A model generated the notes under the pieces. The model did not search any database. It was not told the origin of the DNA and saw nothing but the letters and a program-made list of their open reading frames with translations. A DNA stretch of 64,000 nt from Sycon ciliatum. Taxonomy: Eukaryota; Porifera; Calcarea; Leucosolenida; Sycettidae. Below, piece after piece: positions 33,916-44,919 of the stretch. The position numbers were made by a program, and so were the translations under genes. The DNA lies in NCBI RefSeq assembly GCF_964019385.1, contig NC_088643.1, positions 15,087,035 through 15,151,034 on the forward strand, read 5' to 3'. Position 1 is the first letter of the stretch, and every line of letters begins with the position of its first letter.

Positions 33916-33934
33916 AAGATTTTTGTTCATCATT

Positions 33935-34524
33935 TCTTCCATGTCACAGTTTTTCTTCTTCCATATTCTTCACTGCCTTCGTATCCAGTCGTTTTTTTGA
34001 ATACAATAAAAGCCTTTGTGAAATGTCGGTTCAGCTCGTTCTGTTGATCGCAATTCTAAAATAACTTCATCATAACTTGTCATAAGTACTGATACAGAAA
34101 TTCTCGGAGAAGAAAGAGTTGCAATAAGAACCAGTGTGGTACGTGGAAGTGAACTACCATCTAAATTCATTGCCAGGAATCGTGGATTGCATTTTGTTTT
34201 TCAAGGCTGCATTGTAGGATGCAAATGAGGTAGATGTAGAAGGTAGAAGGTGGCAATAATAATCAATGGTACATCGATTGTAGGCAACCTGGAGCAAGAT
34301 ACTTTACATGGTTAGAGTGGGAAGCCCCGCATAATCTACTTCTAGGAAAAGACGAGATATGTCCTTGATCGCTTCGATCGAATGTGGTGGATCTACCCAA
34401 CAAAGACTATTCCAGAAGATGTCCCCTGCAAGCCTGTTACATAAATGAATAGATGTGACATGCATCAACAACTTCGCAAAATCCAAGAACTTTACTAGCT
34501 CGTGGACATCCAGGAGAAATTTCT
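33935..34524. other. non-coding stretch between the PLE and the inverted arm
   Basis: No recognised gene. Minus-strand frames of 60-90 codons are unrecognised. Confidence 0.4.
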
Positions 34525-34720
34525 TTCCCGCATTGGTCATAAGCTCGTAGATCATGGCACTTGGTTGCCAAGTGACAGCCAAGGAGAAGAAAAGGGTACA
34601 CCTCTTTGAAAGAGGCTAAAACACAGTCATTGTAAGCCCAATTTTGCACCCAGGCCAAGCAGCATATGCAACTGCGTGGTGAAAAAGGGATGCACGCATT
34701 CAGTCCATGATTATACTTGT
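34525..34720 (-). repeat. right arm of the inverted repeat around the Penelope-like element
   Basis: Reverse complement of 32190-32391; shares the CAAGTGCCATGATC region and the peptide-like reading HLATKCHDLRAYDQCG. Confidence 0.7.
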
Positions 34721-35083
34721 TACATTATGAATGTACAGGCGCTCAGTTGCCATTGTTGTGACCCAAAGTTACACCATCATATGACAGAACAGATCCACCC
34801 CTGCCAATGGTCACGACACTTGAAGATGCATCAGATGAAGATGTTGTGGTAAATTTTGCTCAAATTGCATATCGTTCGCCGTCAGACTCCGATGGCTCCT
34901 CTAGGACAATTTGCAGGAAAATGAATGGGAATGAGCAGTATCAAGGACATGAGCAGATAGGGTTTCAAGACCTGGTCTTGTGCTGCAATGATCAGGTTTG
35001 CTGTGGTCTTCTTGAGACCAGCCTTTGTCAGACAACCTCTAGGTGTTATCGTTGGTCAGTTGGTCTGTTTGCCAGACAAACAT

Positions 35084-35360
35084 TCAGTGCAAGGATTTCT
35101 GGATCCACGTCAAGAGGTGTTCTTCTTGAAACCCAAACTGTGAGAAGTCCGGTGGGATATTCAGATGTGGCCACAGAATTGACCCAGCCACCTCCAGGAG
35201 CTCATCCTCTGACTGAAGCACATAGCGCCGCATTTCTCCATGGTGAAAACATCTTGAATTATTCTGCAAGCCACGTCCACCTTTCTTGCGACTGACGTAC
35301 ATACGGGCTACATCAGCGCGTTGATGGAGAGCTCCTTGTTGTATAATATACAACAACAGG
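35084..35360 (-). pseudogene. LINE fragment, R2/NeSL-like post-RT region
   Basis: The minus-strand reading QQGALHQRADVARMYVSRKKGGRGL matches the phrase found C-terminal to the RT in restriction-like-endonuclease LINEs (usual form: H, then D-V-x-R-L-Y-x-x-R-x-x-G-G-R-G-L), followed by a charged helix-rich segment. The catalytic domain is absent; it is a short remnant. Confidence 0.55.
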
Positions 35361-36577
35361 GCATAGATTAACGGCCGGACATCGGACATTTTCCGGCCAT
35401 TTCGGCCACTGACTGGACGTTTTCAATTTCACCGGACATAATGTCCGGTCAAAAAGTAAAAAAAGAGCAGCGACCTTTCGACCTTTTTATGCAGAGTTGG
35501 GCTTTCTTCGGAGCTTCGTGCCAAATGCGACTTGCATATCGTACAACTAACACGTACACCGTAGTCTCAGGCGTAGACTTCACTATTATTTACTTGATCC
35601 GCCTGTAGCAACTCGTTGTTGCTACAGTCAATTCACACTTTCGACCATTGGTGTCGACTTCGCTTGAATCGATGGGTTGGACTGCTAGTGCAGTTGTTCG
35701 CTCTTGAGAGGAAGATATTTTTCACTCTTTCACTGTACTACTAAAAAAAAGAAGAAACACCCTGACAATGTGTTGTGGAAAATGTCCGGGTATGTCCGGA
35801 CAGATTTCAAAACGGAAGGACATTTGTCCGAGCTAAATGAAATCCTTAAGCTATGCCCTGCAACAAGGAGCTCTCTATATTATTGTGTTATGTGTGTGTG
35901 TGCTTGCGTGCGTGCGTGCGTGCGTGTGTGTGTGCGTGCGTGCGTGTGTGTGTGTGCGTGCGTGCGTGCGTGTGTGTGTGTAATTGTGCCAGCTAGTTCG
36001 GTTGGTGGGTACACTTATGCCAGATAATGTTTGGTGTGTTGCCAACGGGCTTGGCTGCTTGAAGTTGTATTGTTGTACCTACCACCTTTGTTGGTTTCAG
36101 GGTTAATATACTTTCTATTTGAAGTACTCCAAGTATACTTACCTGTTAACCATGGACTGCTTCTGGCTAGATTAACTCTAGTGTAATCAATGGTGCTAGT
36201 GAAGCTTATACCAGATCAACTCTGATTTAGCCACCCACACTAGTAGCAAGTATTACCTTCACTGGGGGCAGGGGAAACTGCAGTTGGTCCCTGATGCCGT
36301 CAATCCTTCTGCACCTTGTCCTCACCCACTTACTGAGGTGTGGTGATCCCATAAAAGGAATCATTTCCAGTCCACCCTAGTCTGGGGATTTCAGGGTGTG
36401 TCGACCATTGGGCGGTTCAATAGCCAATTGAGTCATCTTTCCAAGATTCCTTTTGATTCTCTCTCCCCTCTCCCGGGGAGACCCACGTGACCAACTTTGG
36501 CAGTGAGCAAGCACAGTGTGTGTGTGTGTGCGCGCGCGCGCACGCGCGTGTGTGAATATGTGTGTCTGTCTACTCAC

Positions 36578-36913
36578 ACTGCTCTGGTGTCCCGGCAGTG
36601 CCTTCACCGAAGATCCAGAGTAAGGTGGGTGACCTTGCTGCATCGGTCTGTTGCCAAGATGATAGTACGAAGAGCTTGTATCAGCGTAAACTGCTGCGCC
36701 ACTCGATCCACTGGCGGAGGATGCCGTTGGCGTGTTACCATGCTGCGACTGGTACAGATTGCTGCCAATCGCTGCCGGCCGTAAGGGAGGATGCCGCAGC
36801 TGCTGCTGTTGTGGCGGCTGCTGTTGTGGCGGATGCTGCTGTTGTGGCTGCTGCTGTTGTTGCGGCTGCTGCTGCCGCTGTTGTTGCGGTTGCTGCTGCT
36901 GTATCATTGCCAT
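36578..36913 (-). CDS. polyQ first exon, copy A
   Basis: ATG (complement of 36911-36913) opens 112 codons without a stop: MAMIQQQQPQQQ, then Gln/Pro, then LRHPPLRPAAIGSNLYQSQ, TPTASSASGSSGAAVYAD, YYHLGNRPMQQG and SSVKALPGHQSS, ending in phase 0 at GTGAGT (complement of 36572-36577). An in-frame TGA precedes the ATG, supporting it as the start. Composition (Q, S, G, Y, P) suggests an intrinsically disordered protein. Next exons are not identified and the family is unknown. The non-repeat half is well conserved among copies 0, A, B and C, which may reflect recent duplication or selection. Confidence 0.55.
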
Positions 36914-37224
36914 CGAGAATGCAGTGGAGAGCACATCATCACGAATATCACGAAGAAATCACACTATACATTGCCAGCCCTCGTCACTGACATGTGCACG
37001 GCAAAAGAGCGCAGTGATTCTGAAACCCCGAAAAGGGAAATGATCTGCACGGACACAAGAGTGCTGCTACTGTAGCGCAGTATTGCAAACACGCAAACAT
37101 GCCTAGCCAAAGTTTCTATTGGCACACATCTACAAGTTCTGCTCAATCCAACCTGCACATCAGTCCAAGTCACAGAGTCTTTAACACTGAAAGACGGAAT
37201 CAATGCAATAATTATCTGTTCATA

Positions 37225-37335
37225 GGCACTTAGCACCTATTGGGTAGGGCACTGTCCTGTCAAGACTATAGTTTAGGGGATTTCCCTGAACGTGTATGAC
37301 CCTTGAGTCTCTTTTTGACCTTATTCACTCAAATC
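37225..37335 (+). repeat. tRNA-derived SINE with B-box deletion, copy A
   Basis: The A-box-side phrase TGGGTAGGGCACTGTCCTG is joined directly to CTATAGTTTAGGG and the 3' body; the B-box and middle are missing. The same deletion is in copies B (about 42285-42375) and C (about 46870-46975), so it predates the segmental duplication. Confidence 0.7.
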
Positions 37336-37623
37336 CAAGGAATAAAAAGTCATCCACAGTAATATTACTGGTAGTAGTATGGCTAGTTATACTTAAGTCC
37401 AAACGGCTTTCACCCTGAAGGTCGGCCATGCCTGGAAATTTGGTGAATAACTGTTAGTTTGCGTATGCAACAAAGAGACCGTTCTACTTAAGTTGTTGAG
37501 TTGAGGTAACAATAATAAGAATAAGAATAACAGCTGGTATGTACCCCATGGGTGAGATCTGCCATGGGCTAACGCATCTGTCGGTAAAAGAGTTAGAGAA
37601 ATAAAAACGAGAAATACATGGCA

Positions 37624-37815
37624 TACAGTCATCTTGGCTAATAACGGCTGCGGATATAAGGACAATTCCCGAATAACGACAGAATTACCATGCCCAGAGG
37701 AAAGTCCCATCCAACTGTAATACATCTAATGAGACTTCGGGTGTAACGACATTTTGCGAATAAGAACACTTTTTTGACGCCCCGCCGAGTGTCATTATAA
37801 GCAAAGTTGACTGTA
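37624..37815 (+). mobile_element. TACAGTCAACTT MITE, copy 2
   Basis: The ends TACAGTCATCTTGGCTAATA and TTATAAGCAAAGTTGACTGTA are imperfect inverted repeats. 192 bp, non-coding. It is at the same site as the copies in segments B and C. Confidence 0.7.
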
Positions 37816-38269
37816 CACACCCTCTCCATTCTGCTATTCCAGGGAAACCTTCTTCGATTCCACCATGAGCCTAGCCATGAGGAACAAAATATTAAGTTAT
37901 TATTATTATTTTGCTTGTTCGCGTTGGCATCAACCTGCATAAAGCAGGTATATAGCCTTCGCTTAAGCTGCCATAAAAAAGAAAGCTCATCCTAAGCGAG
38001 AGGGCTAGAGGGAAATATAACGATAACGAGATACAGAATACAAAGAAATCCAATGAGTTCAACGTACAATTCAAAACAAGAAAGAAAGGGAAGAAAAACA
38101 GAGCCGAATCTACCGATTGATCCATCAATCGACAAAGGGGACTAATCCGTTAGTGTTGCAAATTAGAAGCTGATTATAGTTGCAGATCTCCAGGCCAGGG
38201 CCAGCATATTGCCGATTCTGGATAGGTCTCCGCAGCATTTGATGTGGTAATTATCATAATGTTTGATAA

Positions 38270-38415
38270 AATTGTTAGAGTATCTAGTATCTAGAGTACC
38301 GAGTCTCTAGTATCTAGAGTATCTAGTGTAATTGTATCCGTTATTATTGTTAAGGGTATCTAGTGTAATTGTATCCGTTATTATTGTTAAGGGTATCTAG
38401 TGTAATTGTATAACT
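38270..38415 (-). repeat. 3' tandem tail of the RTE-like LINE
   Basis: Tandem ~38-bp repeats (GGTATCTAGTGTAATTGTAT units) and TATCTAGAG repeats directly after the LINE stop codon on the minus strand. RTE-type LINEs commonly end in short tandem repeats. Confidence 0.7.
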
Positions 38416-40640
38416 TCAGCCATTACACACAGCACACATTAGATCCTTCCACTTTCGACGATCCTGGGCGAGCTGCCTCAGTGCAACTAGATCCTCGTGT
38501 GATGTGAGGGAGTTTGTGGATCTGGAATTTTTCAGGTCGTTGTTGATGGATCGCGGGAGTGTTGTTCTCGGGCGGCCTCGGAACCCTGAGCTTCCTGGCT
38601 GAAAGTATGCCGACATAGCCTGCTGGACCGGGGATGAGGTGTCTAGTCGAAGCATGTGGCCAAACATTCTCCACCTAGCAGACTGGATGATTCTGCTGAG
38701 TGGCTTGGAGCCAGTGCGCTTGTACAGTGCTTCATTGCGTATTATACGGGGATATTTGACCCCTATGACTGCTCGTAACTGCTGGCGGTGGAACGAGTCA
38801 AGTTTCTTTTCTTGAGTCTCTGTCAGGCTCCATGTGCCGCAGTTATAAAGAAGTATTGGGAGAATAAAGCTGCCGTATAACCTAATCCGAAGGGGTTCAC
38901 GGGCATGGTTACCTCTTAGCCATATCACCCACAGCTGATGTAAGGCGCATGTTGCTAGACGTTTTCTCCGACTGATATCTTCCTCCACTCCAAGCATCGA
39001 TCCTAGTTTGACCGTGTTCCGCCATCGCTCGTCTACTCTGTCCTTTTCTCTTTTAATTGTAGTATATTCGGTTTTGGCTTCATTCATTTTTAGATTGTAT
39101 TCCGCTAACGAGGATGATAGTATGGGTTGATTGTCATGCAAATATTGTAGGCTGGTGCTGATGAAGTCTACGTCATCCGCATACGCTGTTTCATTGGGCA
39201 ATTGAAGCTGAATATCCAATGCTGGTCGCGGTGAGAGTCGCTCTCGAATCAACCTCAATGCAGCCTCGAGGTAGACAGTAAACAGGACTGGCGATAGAGA
39301 ATCACCTTGTGGGGTTCCATTGTGTGTGACTAATGGTTGGCTGAGAATGTTATTCAGCTTTACTTTTATTGTGGTGTCTGTCAGAAGGCACTGGATGATG
39401 TGCAGCTCATCATGATCAATGACTGTTGACAGTATATCGATCAGCCTGACCCTTGATATAGTGTCAAATGCCTTTGACATATCAATGCCTAAGATTGAGA
39501 TCTCCGACGCAACACGCTGGCATCTTGCTGATAACCACCGATAGCTATATACCACGTCTCCAGTACTTCTCCCTGACCGGAACCCGCTCTGGTTCAGTGA
39601 CAAGTACCCGTTGATAGCTGGCTTGATCCGCGTCAGGATGACCAATGAAAGAAGTTTACGTAGGGTGTTCAACAGGGTAACTGGCCTTACATTTCCAGGA
39701 GGACCTCTTTTCTTTCCCGGCTTTGGTATCGGGATCAGTAGCCCATCGCCTAGCTTGAGTGATTTGTCTTTGGCATAATTGTTGAATGTAGTGGCAATGT
39801 TCGAGAACAGTGCTGGTGTTCCATATTTGATAAGTTCAGCAGGTATCCCATCTGGTCCCGAAGCTCGGCCATTATTCAAGCGCTTAGCTGCGGCATGTAC
39901 CTCTGGCTGCTTTATAGGGTTTTTAAGGTCTTCCTCTGTCCGTAAGAGCCTAGATGACTCCAGAGCAGGATCACAGAATATAGCACGGAAGTGTTGCCTT
40001 AATGCTTCGACTGATTCACTAGGTTGTGCAATGAGTTTGCCATCAGAGTCTTCAACCACAACTGGTGACTGCTGCTGTCGGCGCAGTAGTCGTGTTGCTT
40101 TGAACATTTTCGCGTCGTCTTTCATTTGGTCTATTTCAGCTACACGTTCGTCCAGTCGAGTCGATGCTAACTTGAGGCATTCCCGGCGAATTTGGTGTGC
40201 CAGCCTGTTGCGTCGCGTCTTCATTTCTTTTACCTTCGTTCCATCTCTGCACACCGTAATGTCGAGACGCAGTTTGCGTTTCTCTGCTGCTAGCTTTTCA
40301 ATTTCCCCGCTGAAGCCATTTCTATGCGTCTTGTTTGTTTTAGGGACGCGGCCCACCGATGTGTTTGCTGCCTCACTCATAGCGTTCACAATATACTGCA
40401 GATGTTGCTCCGCATTGACACCTTCCTGCTCTCTGCCGAGGTCCTGTAGATGTTCGTTGATAGCCTCTCTGTACTTTGCTTTCTTGGTCGGGTCACTAAA
40501 TTCGGATATATTGAATTTTGCGTTGCTGGATATGGCTACTGGCGGCCTCTTGAGCTTCTTGTACAACTTAGTCAGGTTGAGGTTTGCCAGCACAAGACGG
40601 TGATCGCTTTCTAAGCTTGTCCCTATATTAAGTACAGAAT
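38416..40640 (-). CDS. RTE-like LINE ORF, reverse transcriptase intact, 5'-truncated
   Basis: One uninterrupted minus-strand frame of about 740 codons. It begins in the last endonuclease motif (SLESDHRLV), continues with a basic linker, then the RT: NGRASGPDGIPAELIKYG, RPVTLLNTLRKLLS, QSGFRSGRSTGDVV, ILGIDMSKAFDTI, NGTPQGDSLSPVLF and TAYADDVDFIS. The C-terminal domain has FILPILLYNCGTW, SARWRMFGHMLRLD and a Trp-containing end at the stop. The frame is unbroken over the whole RT, unlike the other LINEs here, so the insertion is fairly young. It lacks most of the endonuclease (5' truncation near 40,640). RTE-superfamily assignment is by the C-terminal pattern and the 3' repeats. Confidence 0.8.
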
Positions 40641-40644
40641 ATTT

Positions 40645-41370
40645 TTTACCAAAAAGATATTTGAGTAAGTGCAGATAAAAAACGAGAGAGCTTGGAAGCT
40701 CAGGGTCCTACGCTATGCTTTTTTGCCTTGCAGCCTTGCACCTTTACAAAAAAAGCATAGGGTTGTTATAAATGCTTTTAAATTTCTCCTTTTTTTCCCA
40801 CAAAAATGTAAACTGCACTTCAGCGCTACTTTCACTCTTCTGCTGCTGTTCCCACACTTGCAACACATGAAGTTCTTTGCCTTGCCACAACCTCCAACGT
40901 GACCACCCAACAGCCAGAACTACATTATACAGAACATAGCGCGAACAAACTGCATGATTGTACAACTGTATGTGTGACGTGTGTTTTCCACGGACGGTGT
41001 TGCTACTTCTACAGATGGTGGGATTGTATGATTCTTTGCTTCTAACAAAACATTTGGAGTGCGATGCAAATCATGTGTTGAGTCTACTGAGGTCTGACGT
41101 GATACTGCACAACGGCAGGTAGATCTACGAAGCGGAGTCGCCCTTGACTAGAAGTTTCATTGGAAATGGCCAATCATCAGACAAAATAGTCAACTGCAAT
41201 TAGGAGCCTGTCGATTGGTTTCAGATGTTGGAACACCTTGGTCTGAACCAGGGAGTAGTACAATACCTACTACTCACTGGTCTGAACAGGGATTGTTCCA
41301 GTGTGCGATGTACGGAGTCGCACATGTGATCAGGGTCCCACTCCGCGGTCTCTTTCGAACCAAATGCGAC
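40645..41370. other. non-coding stretch
   Basis: Starts with ATTAAGTACAGAATA...AAAGATATTTGAG, also present at 47,525-47,575, then ACGAGAGAGC and AAAAGCATAGGG phrases shared with 26.7-26.95 kb. It contains CCAGGGAGTAGTA at 41249, like the outer TIR element of 27.4 kb. No gene. Confidence 0.5.
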
Positions 41371-41431
41371 CCAAGATCGGATTTTTGAGGGGGTGCTTTG
41401 GCACCCACAGCACCCCCTCCCTACGCCCCTG
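41371..41431 (-). mobile_element. hAT-like terminus remnant
   Basis: Read on the minus strand it starts CAGGGGCGTAGGGAGGGGG, followed by an internal GGTGCTGTGGGTGCC hairpin and a TCAAAAATCCGATC stretch, a common layout of hAT-type ends. No second end is identified. It forms the left edge of segment B. Confidence 0.45.
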
Positions 41432-41741
41432 CTGATGCCGTCAATCATTCTGCACCTTGTCCTCACTCAGTTACTGAGGTGTGGTGACCCCATAAAAGGA
41501 ATCATTAACAAGTCCACCCTAGTCTGGGGATTTCAGGGGGTGTCGGCCATTGGGCGGTTCAATAGCCAATTGAGTCATCTTTCCAAGATTCCTTTTGAGT
41601 CTCTCTCCCCTCTATCAGGGAGACCCACGTGACCAACGTTGACAGTAAGCAAGCATAGTATGTGTGTGTGTGTGTGTGTATGTGTGTGTGTGCGCGCGCG
41701 CGCGCGCGCGCGGGTGTGAATATGTGTGCCTTTCTACTCAC

Positions 41742-42041
41742 ACTGCTCTCGTGTCCCGGCAGTGCCTTCACCGAAGATCCAGAGTAAGATGTGTGACCTT
41801 GCTGCACCGGTCTGTTGCCAAGACGATAGTATGGAGAGCTTGTATCAGCGTAAACTGCTGCGCCACTCGATCCACTGGCGGAGGATGCCGTCGGCGTGGT
41901 ATCATACTGTGACTGGTATAGATTGCTGCCAATCGCTGCCGGCGGTAAGGGAGGGTGCCGCAGCCGCTGCTGTTGTGGCGGTTGATGTTGTTGCGGCTGC
42001 TGCTGTTGTTGCGGCTGCTGCTGCTGCTGCATCATTGCCAT
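41742..42041 (-). CDS. polyQ first exon, copy B
   Basis: ATG at the complement of 42039-42041, 100 codons: MAMMQQQQQPQQQ, LRHPPLPPAAIGSNLYQSQ, TPTASSASGSSGAAVYAD, YYRLGNRPVQQGHTSYSG and SSVKALPGHESS, ending at a GTGAGT donor (complement of 41736-41741). It differs from copy A by a shorter Gln tract and a few substitutions. No stop inside the exon. Function unknown. Confidence 0.55.
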
Positions 42042-42672
42042 CAAGAATGCAGTGGAGAGCACATCATCACGAATATCACGAAGAAATCACATTAAACATT
42101 GCCAGCCCTCGTCACTGACATGTGCATGGCAAAAGAGCACAGTCATTCAGAAACCCCGAAAAGGGAAATGATCTGCACTTACACAAGAGTGCTGCTACTG
42201 TATCGCAGTATTGCAAACACGCAAACATGCCTAGCCAAAGTTTCTATTGGAAGCAATGCAAGATCTGTTCATATGCATTTACCACCTATTCGGTAGGGCA
42301 CTGTCCTGGCAAGACTATAGTTTAGGGAATTTCCCTGAACGTGTATGACCCTTGAGTCTCTTTTTGACCTTATTCACTCAAATCCAAGGAAAAAAAAGTC
42401 ATCCACAGTAATATTACTGGTAGTAGTATGGCTAAGTATACTAAAGTCCAAACGGTTTTCACCCTGAAGGTCGGCCATGCCCGGAAATTTGGTGAATAAC
42501 TGTTAGTTTGCGTATGCAACAAAGAGACCGTTCTACTTAAGTTGTTGAGTTGAGGTAACAATAATAAGAATAAGAATAACAGCTGGTATGTACCCCATGG
42601 GTGAGATCTGCCATGGGCTAACGCATCTGTCGGTAAAAGAGTTAGAGAAATATAAACGAGAAATACACGACA

Positions 42673-42862
42673 TACAGTCAACTTCGCTAATAACGGCTGC
42701 GGATATAACGACAATTCCCGAATAACGACAGAATTACCATGCCCAGAGGAAAGTCCCATCCAACTGTAATACATATAATGAGACTACGAAAAACGACATT
42801 TTGCGAATAAGGACACATTTTTGACGCCCCGCCGAGTGTCATTATAAGCAAAGTTGACTGTA
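42673..42862 (+). mobile_element. TACAGTCAACTT MITE, copy 3
   Basis: The ends TACAGTCAACTTCGCTAATA and TTATAAGCAAAGTTGACTGTA give the best-preserved terminal inverted repeat of the four copies. Confidence 0.72.
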
Positions 42863-42945
42863 CACACCATCTCCATTCTGTTATTCCAGGGAAACCTTCT
42901 TCGATTCCACCATGAGCCTAGCCATGAGGAACAAAATATTTTAAA

Positions 42946-43155
42946 GTACAGGATATTTTTGAGAAGGAGAAGAGACGCCACTATGAAGAAAGAGTTCGTG
43001 AAGTAGAGCATGCCTCCTTTGTGCCAGCCGAATTTTCAGCTACCGGTGGAATGGGCAAGTGCAGCATGGCCCTCTACAAGAGGATTGCTAGCCTAATTTC
43101 TAGCAAGTCTGCAGAGCCATACTCGACCGTAATGGCATGGATCAGGTGTCAGGTG
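42946..43155 (+). pseudogene. retroelement fragment with a STGGMGK-type motif
   Basis: The reading EKRRHYEERVREVEHASFVPAEF continues into SATGGMGKCSMALYKRIASLIS and YSTVMAWIRC. This looks like a motif series common in hypothetical retroelement-linked proteins of marine invertebrates, from memory of similar sequences. It fuses abruptly to Gypsy RNase H sequence. A remnant. Confidence 0.4.
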
Positions 43156-43660
43156 TCGATTCATGTAGTTGTTGACCATCAGCCCCTTGTTCCAATATTG
43201 AACACCTACACACTGGACCAGGTTGAGAACCCTCGGCTCCAACGTCTGATGACCAAGGTACAACTATCAATTCGTCGTCTCGTGGCCCAAGGGCTCTGAG
43301 CATGCCTTTGCTGATGCCTTGTCGCGTGCTCCAGTACAGAACCCGGTTGCCGATGATCTCCTGGAAGAAGCCGACTCGCTATCTGGACAAGCCATCCGGG
43401 CATGCCTTCAGCAGGATGACTCCGGATCAGCGCTATTTTGTGTCCCGTTCCACGAGCTCCGAGATGCCGCTCAGTCTGACGTTGATTACGTGCAGTTAGT
43501 CTCCTGTATTCGTGACGGTTTCCTTTCTTCCAGACGTCACATGCCACCTGCTCTCGAAAACTCATTATGACAAATCGGCACGCTCTCTCCATTCTCTACC
43601 GATTGGCACCCACGTTGATGTTCAGCACCACCGGACCAAGCTGTGGTCCATGTGTGGCGT
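43156..43660 (+). pseudogene. Gypsy pol remnant: RNase H end and integrase start
   Basis: VVDHQPLVPILNTYTLDQ and NPRLQRL mark the RNase H end. After a frameshift near 43,290, HAFADALSRAP follows, then a variable linker (DVDYVQLVSCIRDGF) with a further shift. The rest of the integrase core is missing. A complete small LTR element is inserted at 43,669. Confidence 0.7.
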
Positions 43661-43668
43661 CATTGTAG

Positions 43669-44915
43669 TGTTAGGTACCTCCACCCGTACAGTATACCCT
43701 TTTCCCCTAGCTGGCCTGCATGCACCCGTACTACGTCATTCTTACCTTTCGTTCCGTTGGCCTACTTGCGCAACCATGTTTGCCATAGCTACCCAGGCCC
43801 TTTATATTGCGTTGCCTCTCTCTTCAGTAAGCTCTCTTCAAATAATCGCTCTCTTCAGTCGAGCTCTCTCTCAGAATGTAGTTGTTGCATTGCATTGCGT
43901 CTACCATAATAACTGTTTCCCCCCACTCGTTCCCGTCGTCCGTTGCGTTGCGTTTGGGAGGATTGAGGTGCCAGAATGTCCAACATTGGCACCCGGCTTT
44001 TCGCTCGGACCCACGACCCTGCTCCAGAACTCGTCGTCAGTCTCGTCTCGTCTTCAACCTCGTCTCGTCCATGTCAACCTCGTCTCTCCTACGCCAACCT
44101 CGTCTCGTCTCTGTCAACCTCGTCTCGCCTATGTCTACCTCGTCTCGTGCAAGACATGCAGGGCAGCTATTTCTCATTATTTCTCTGTCTCTCTCTCTTT
44201 TCTTTCGTGCGTCCTACTTCGTCAAATTTATTTTCGGTTTATTTATTTCGTGATTTTTTTGTAGTGTGTGTGCGCGCGTGTTTCCAGCCATCAATATTAG
44301 AGGTCTGATCATGGTGAGCCACGCTCTATTATTTAGGTTGCAATATTTGGCAAAAGTGTATAACTAAGCTGTTTTAGCCGTGCAAAGAAGAAGGTGATTG
44401 TGTTCCTCATCAATGAAGGAACCTGCGACCTGTAGTGCATGTAACATGTGGTATAGCACCTTTGTGAGATCCGTGCGTTGTGTGTGTTTGTGTGTGTGTG
44501 TGTTTTTCTCTACTTCCTCAGTCATTTTTCTCTATTTTTCTCATCGTCCTGATATTTCCCGCGAGGCCGCGGTTCTTTTTTTTACGCAGGGGAGGTATGT
44601 TGGGTACCTCCACCCGTACAGTATACCCTTTTCCCCTAGCTGGCCTGCATGCACCCGTACTACGTCATTCTCACCTTTTGTTCCGTTGGCCTGGGTAGCT
44701 ACTTGCGCACCCATGTTTGCCATAGCTACCCAGGCCCTTTATATTGCGTTGCCTCTCTCTCTGACTCCCTCTTCAAATAATCGCTCTCTTCAGTCGAGGT
44801 CTCTCTCATAATGTAGTTGTTGCGTTGCGTTGCGTCTACCATAATAAATGTTTCCCCCCACTCGTTCCCGTCGTCCGTTGCGTTTGGGAGGATTGAGGTA
44901 CCAGAATGTCGAACA
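43669..44915 (+). mobile_element. complete small LTR retrotransposon (TRIM-like)
   Basis: Two ~317-bp direct repeats (43669-43985 and 44598-44915) start TGTT(A/G)GGTACC and end AACA. They are flanked by a 4-bp target duplication GTAG (43665-43668 and 44916-44919). The internal region is only ~612 bp. It starts next to a possible primer-binding site (TGGCACCCGGC) and ends at a polypurine tract (CAGGGGAGGTA). It has no gag or pol, only a CGTCTCGTC-type repeat array. It must be mobilised in trans. Confidence 0.85.
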
Positions 44916-44919
44916 GTAG

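Larger units (their letters stand above)
32392..33930 (+). mobile_element. Penelope-like element, 5'-truncated, with 3' hammerhead ribozyme
   Basis: Retains the end of the reverse transcriptase, the GIY-YIG endonuclease region and a 3' untranslated part with a hammerhead motif. It is 5'-truncated at the edge of the inverted-repeat arm. The copy is inactive. Confidence 0.8.
35886..37893. repeat. segmental duplication copy A
   Basis: Shares about 2 kb with copy C (45558-47525), and its later part with copy B (41431-42942). Order: TG tract, GCCAGCTAGTTCGGTTGGTGG, donor-like CTTACCTGTTAACC, ATGCCGT(C/T)AATC, TG tract, polyQ exon, truncated SINE, MITE. The duplications predate the RTE-like and Gypsy insertions that separate them. 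Confidence 0.8.
41432..42942. repeat. segmental duplication copy B
   Basis: Collinear with copies A and C from ATGCCGTCAATC through the polyQ exon, truncated SINE and MITE to GAGGAACAAAATATT. It lacks the upstream 300 bp shared by A and C. Confidence 0.8.

Noticed and set aside
34304-34658. Minus-strand frames with YPFLLLGCHLATKCHDLR as a host gene
   Set aside because: Short, overlapping in two frames, and present as an inverted repeat; no family recognised.
36140-36265. A second exon of the polyQ gene with acceptor CTGCCCCCAG and donor AG/GTAAGT on the minus strand (also in copy C)
   Set aside because: Splice signals look good, but joining in the exon-1 phase gives an immediate stop and the order relative to the first exon is unproven, so it was not annotated.
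39779-40603. 274-codon plus-strand frame
   Set aside because: Antisense shadow of the RTE-like reverse transcriptase.
43512-44264. 250-codon plus-strand frame across the TRIM-like LTR
   Set aside because: It crosses an LTR boundary and a CGTCTC simple repeat; no domain is visible.
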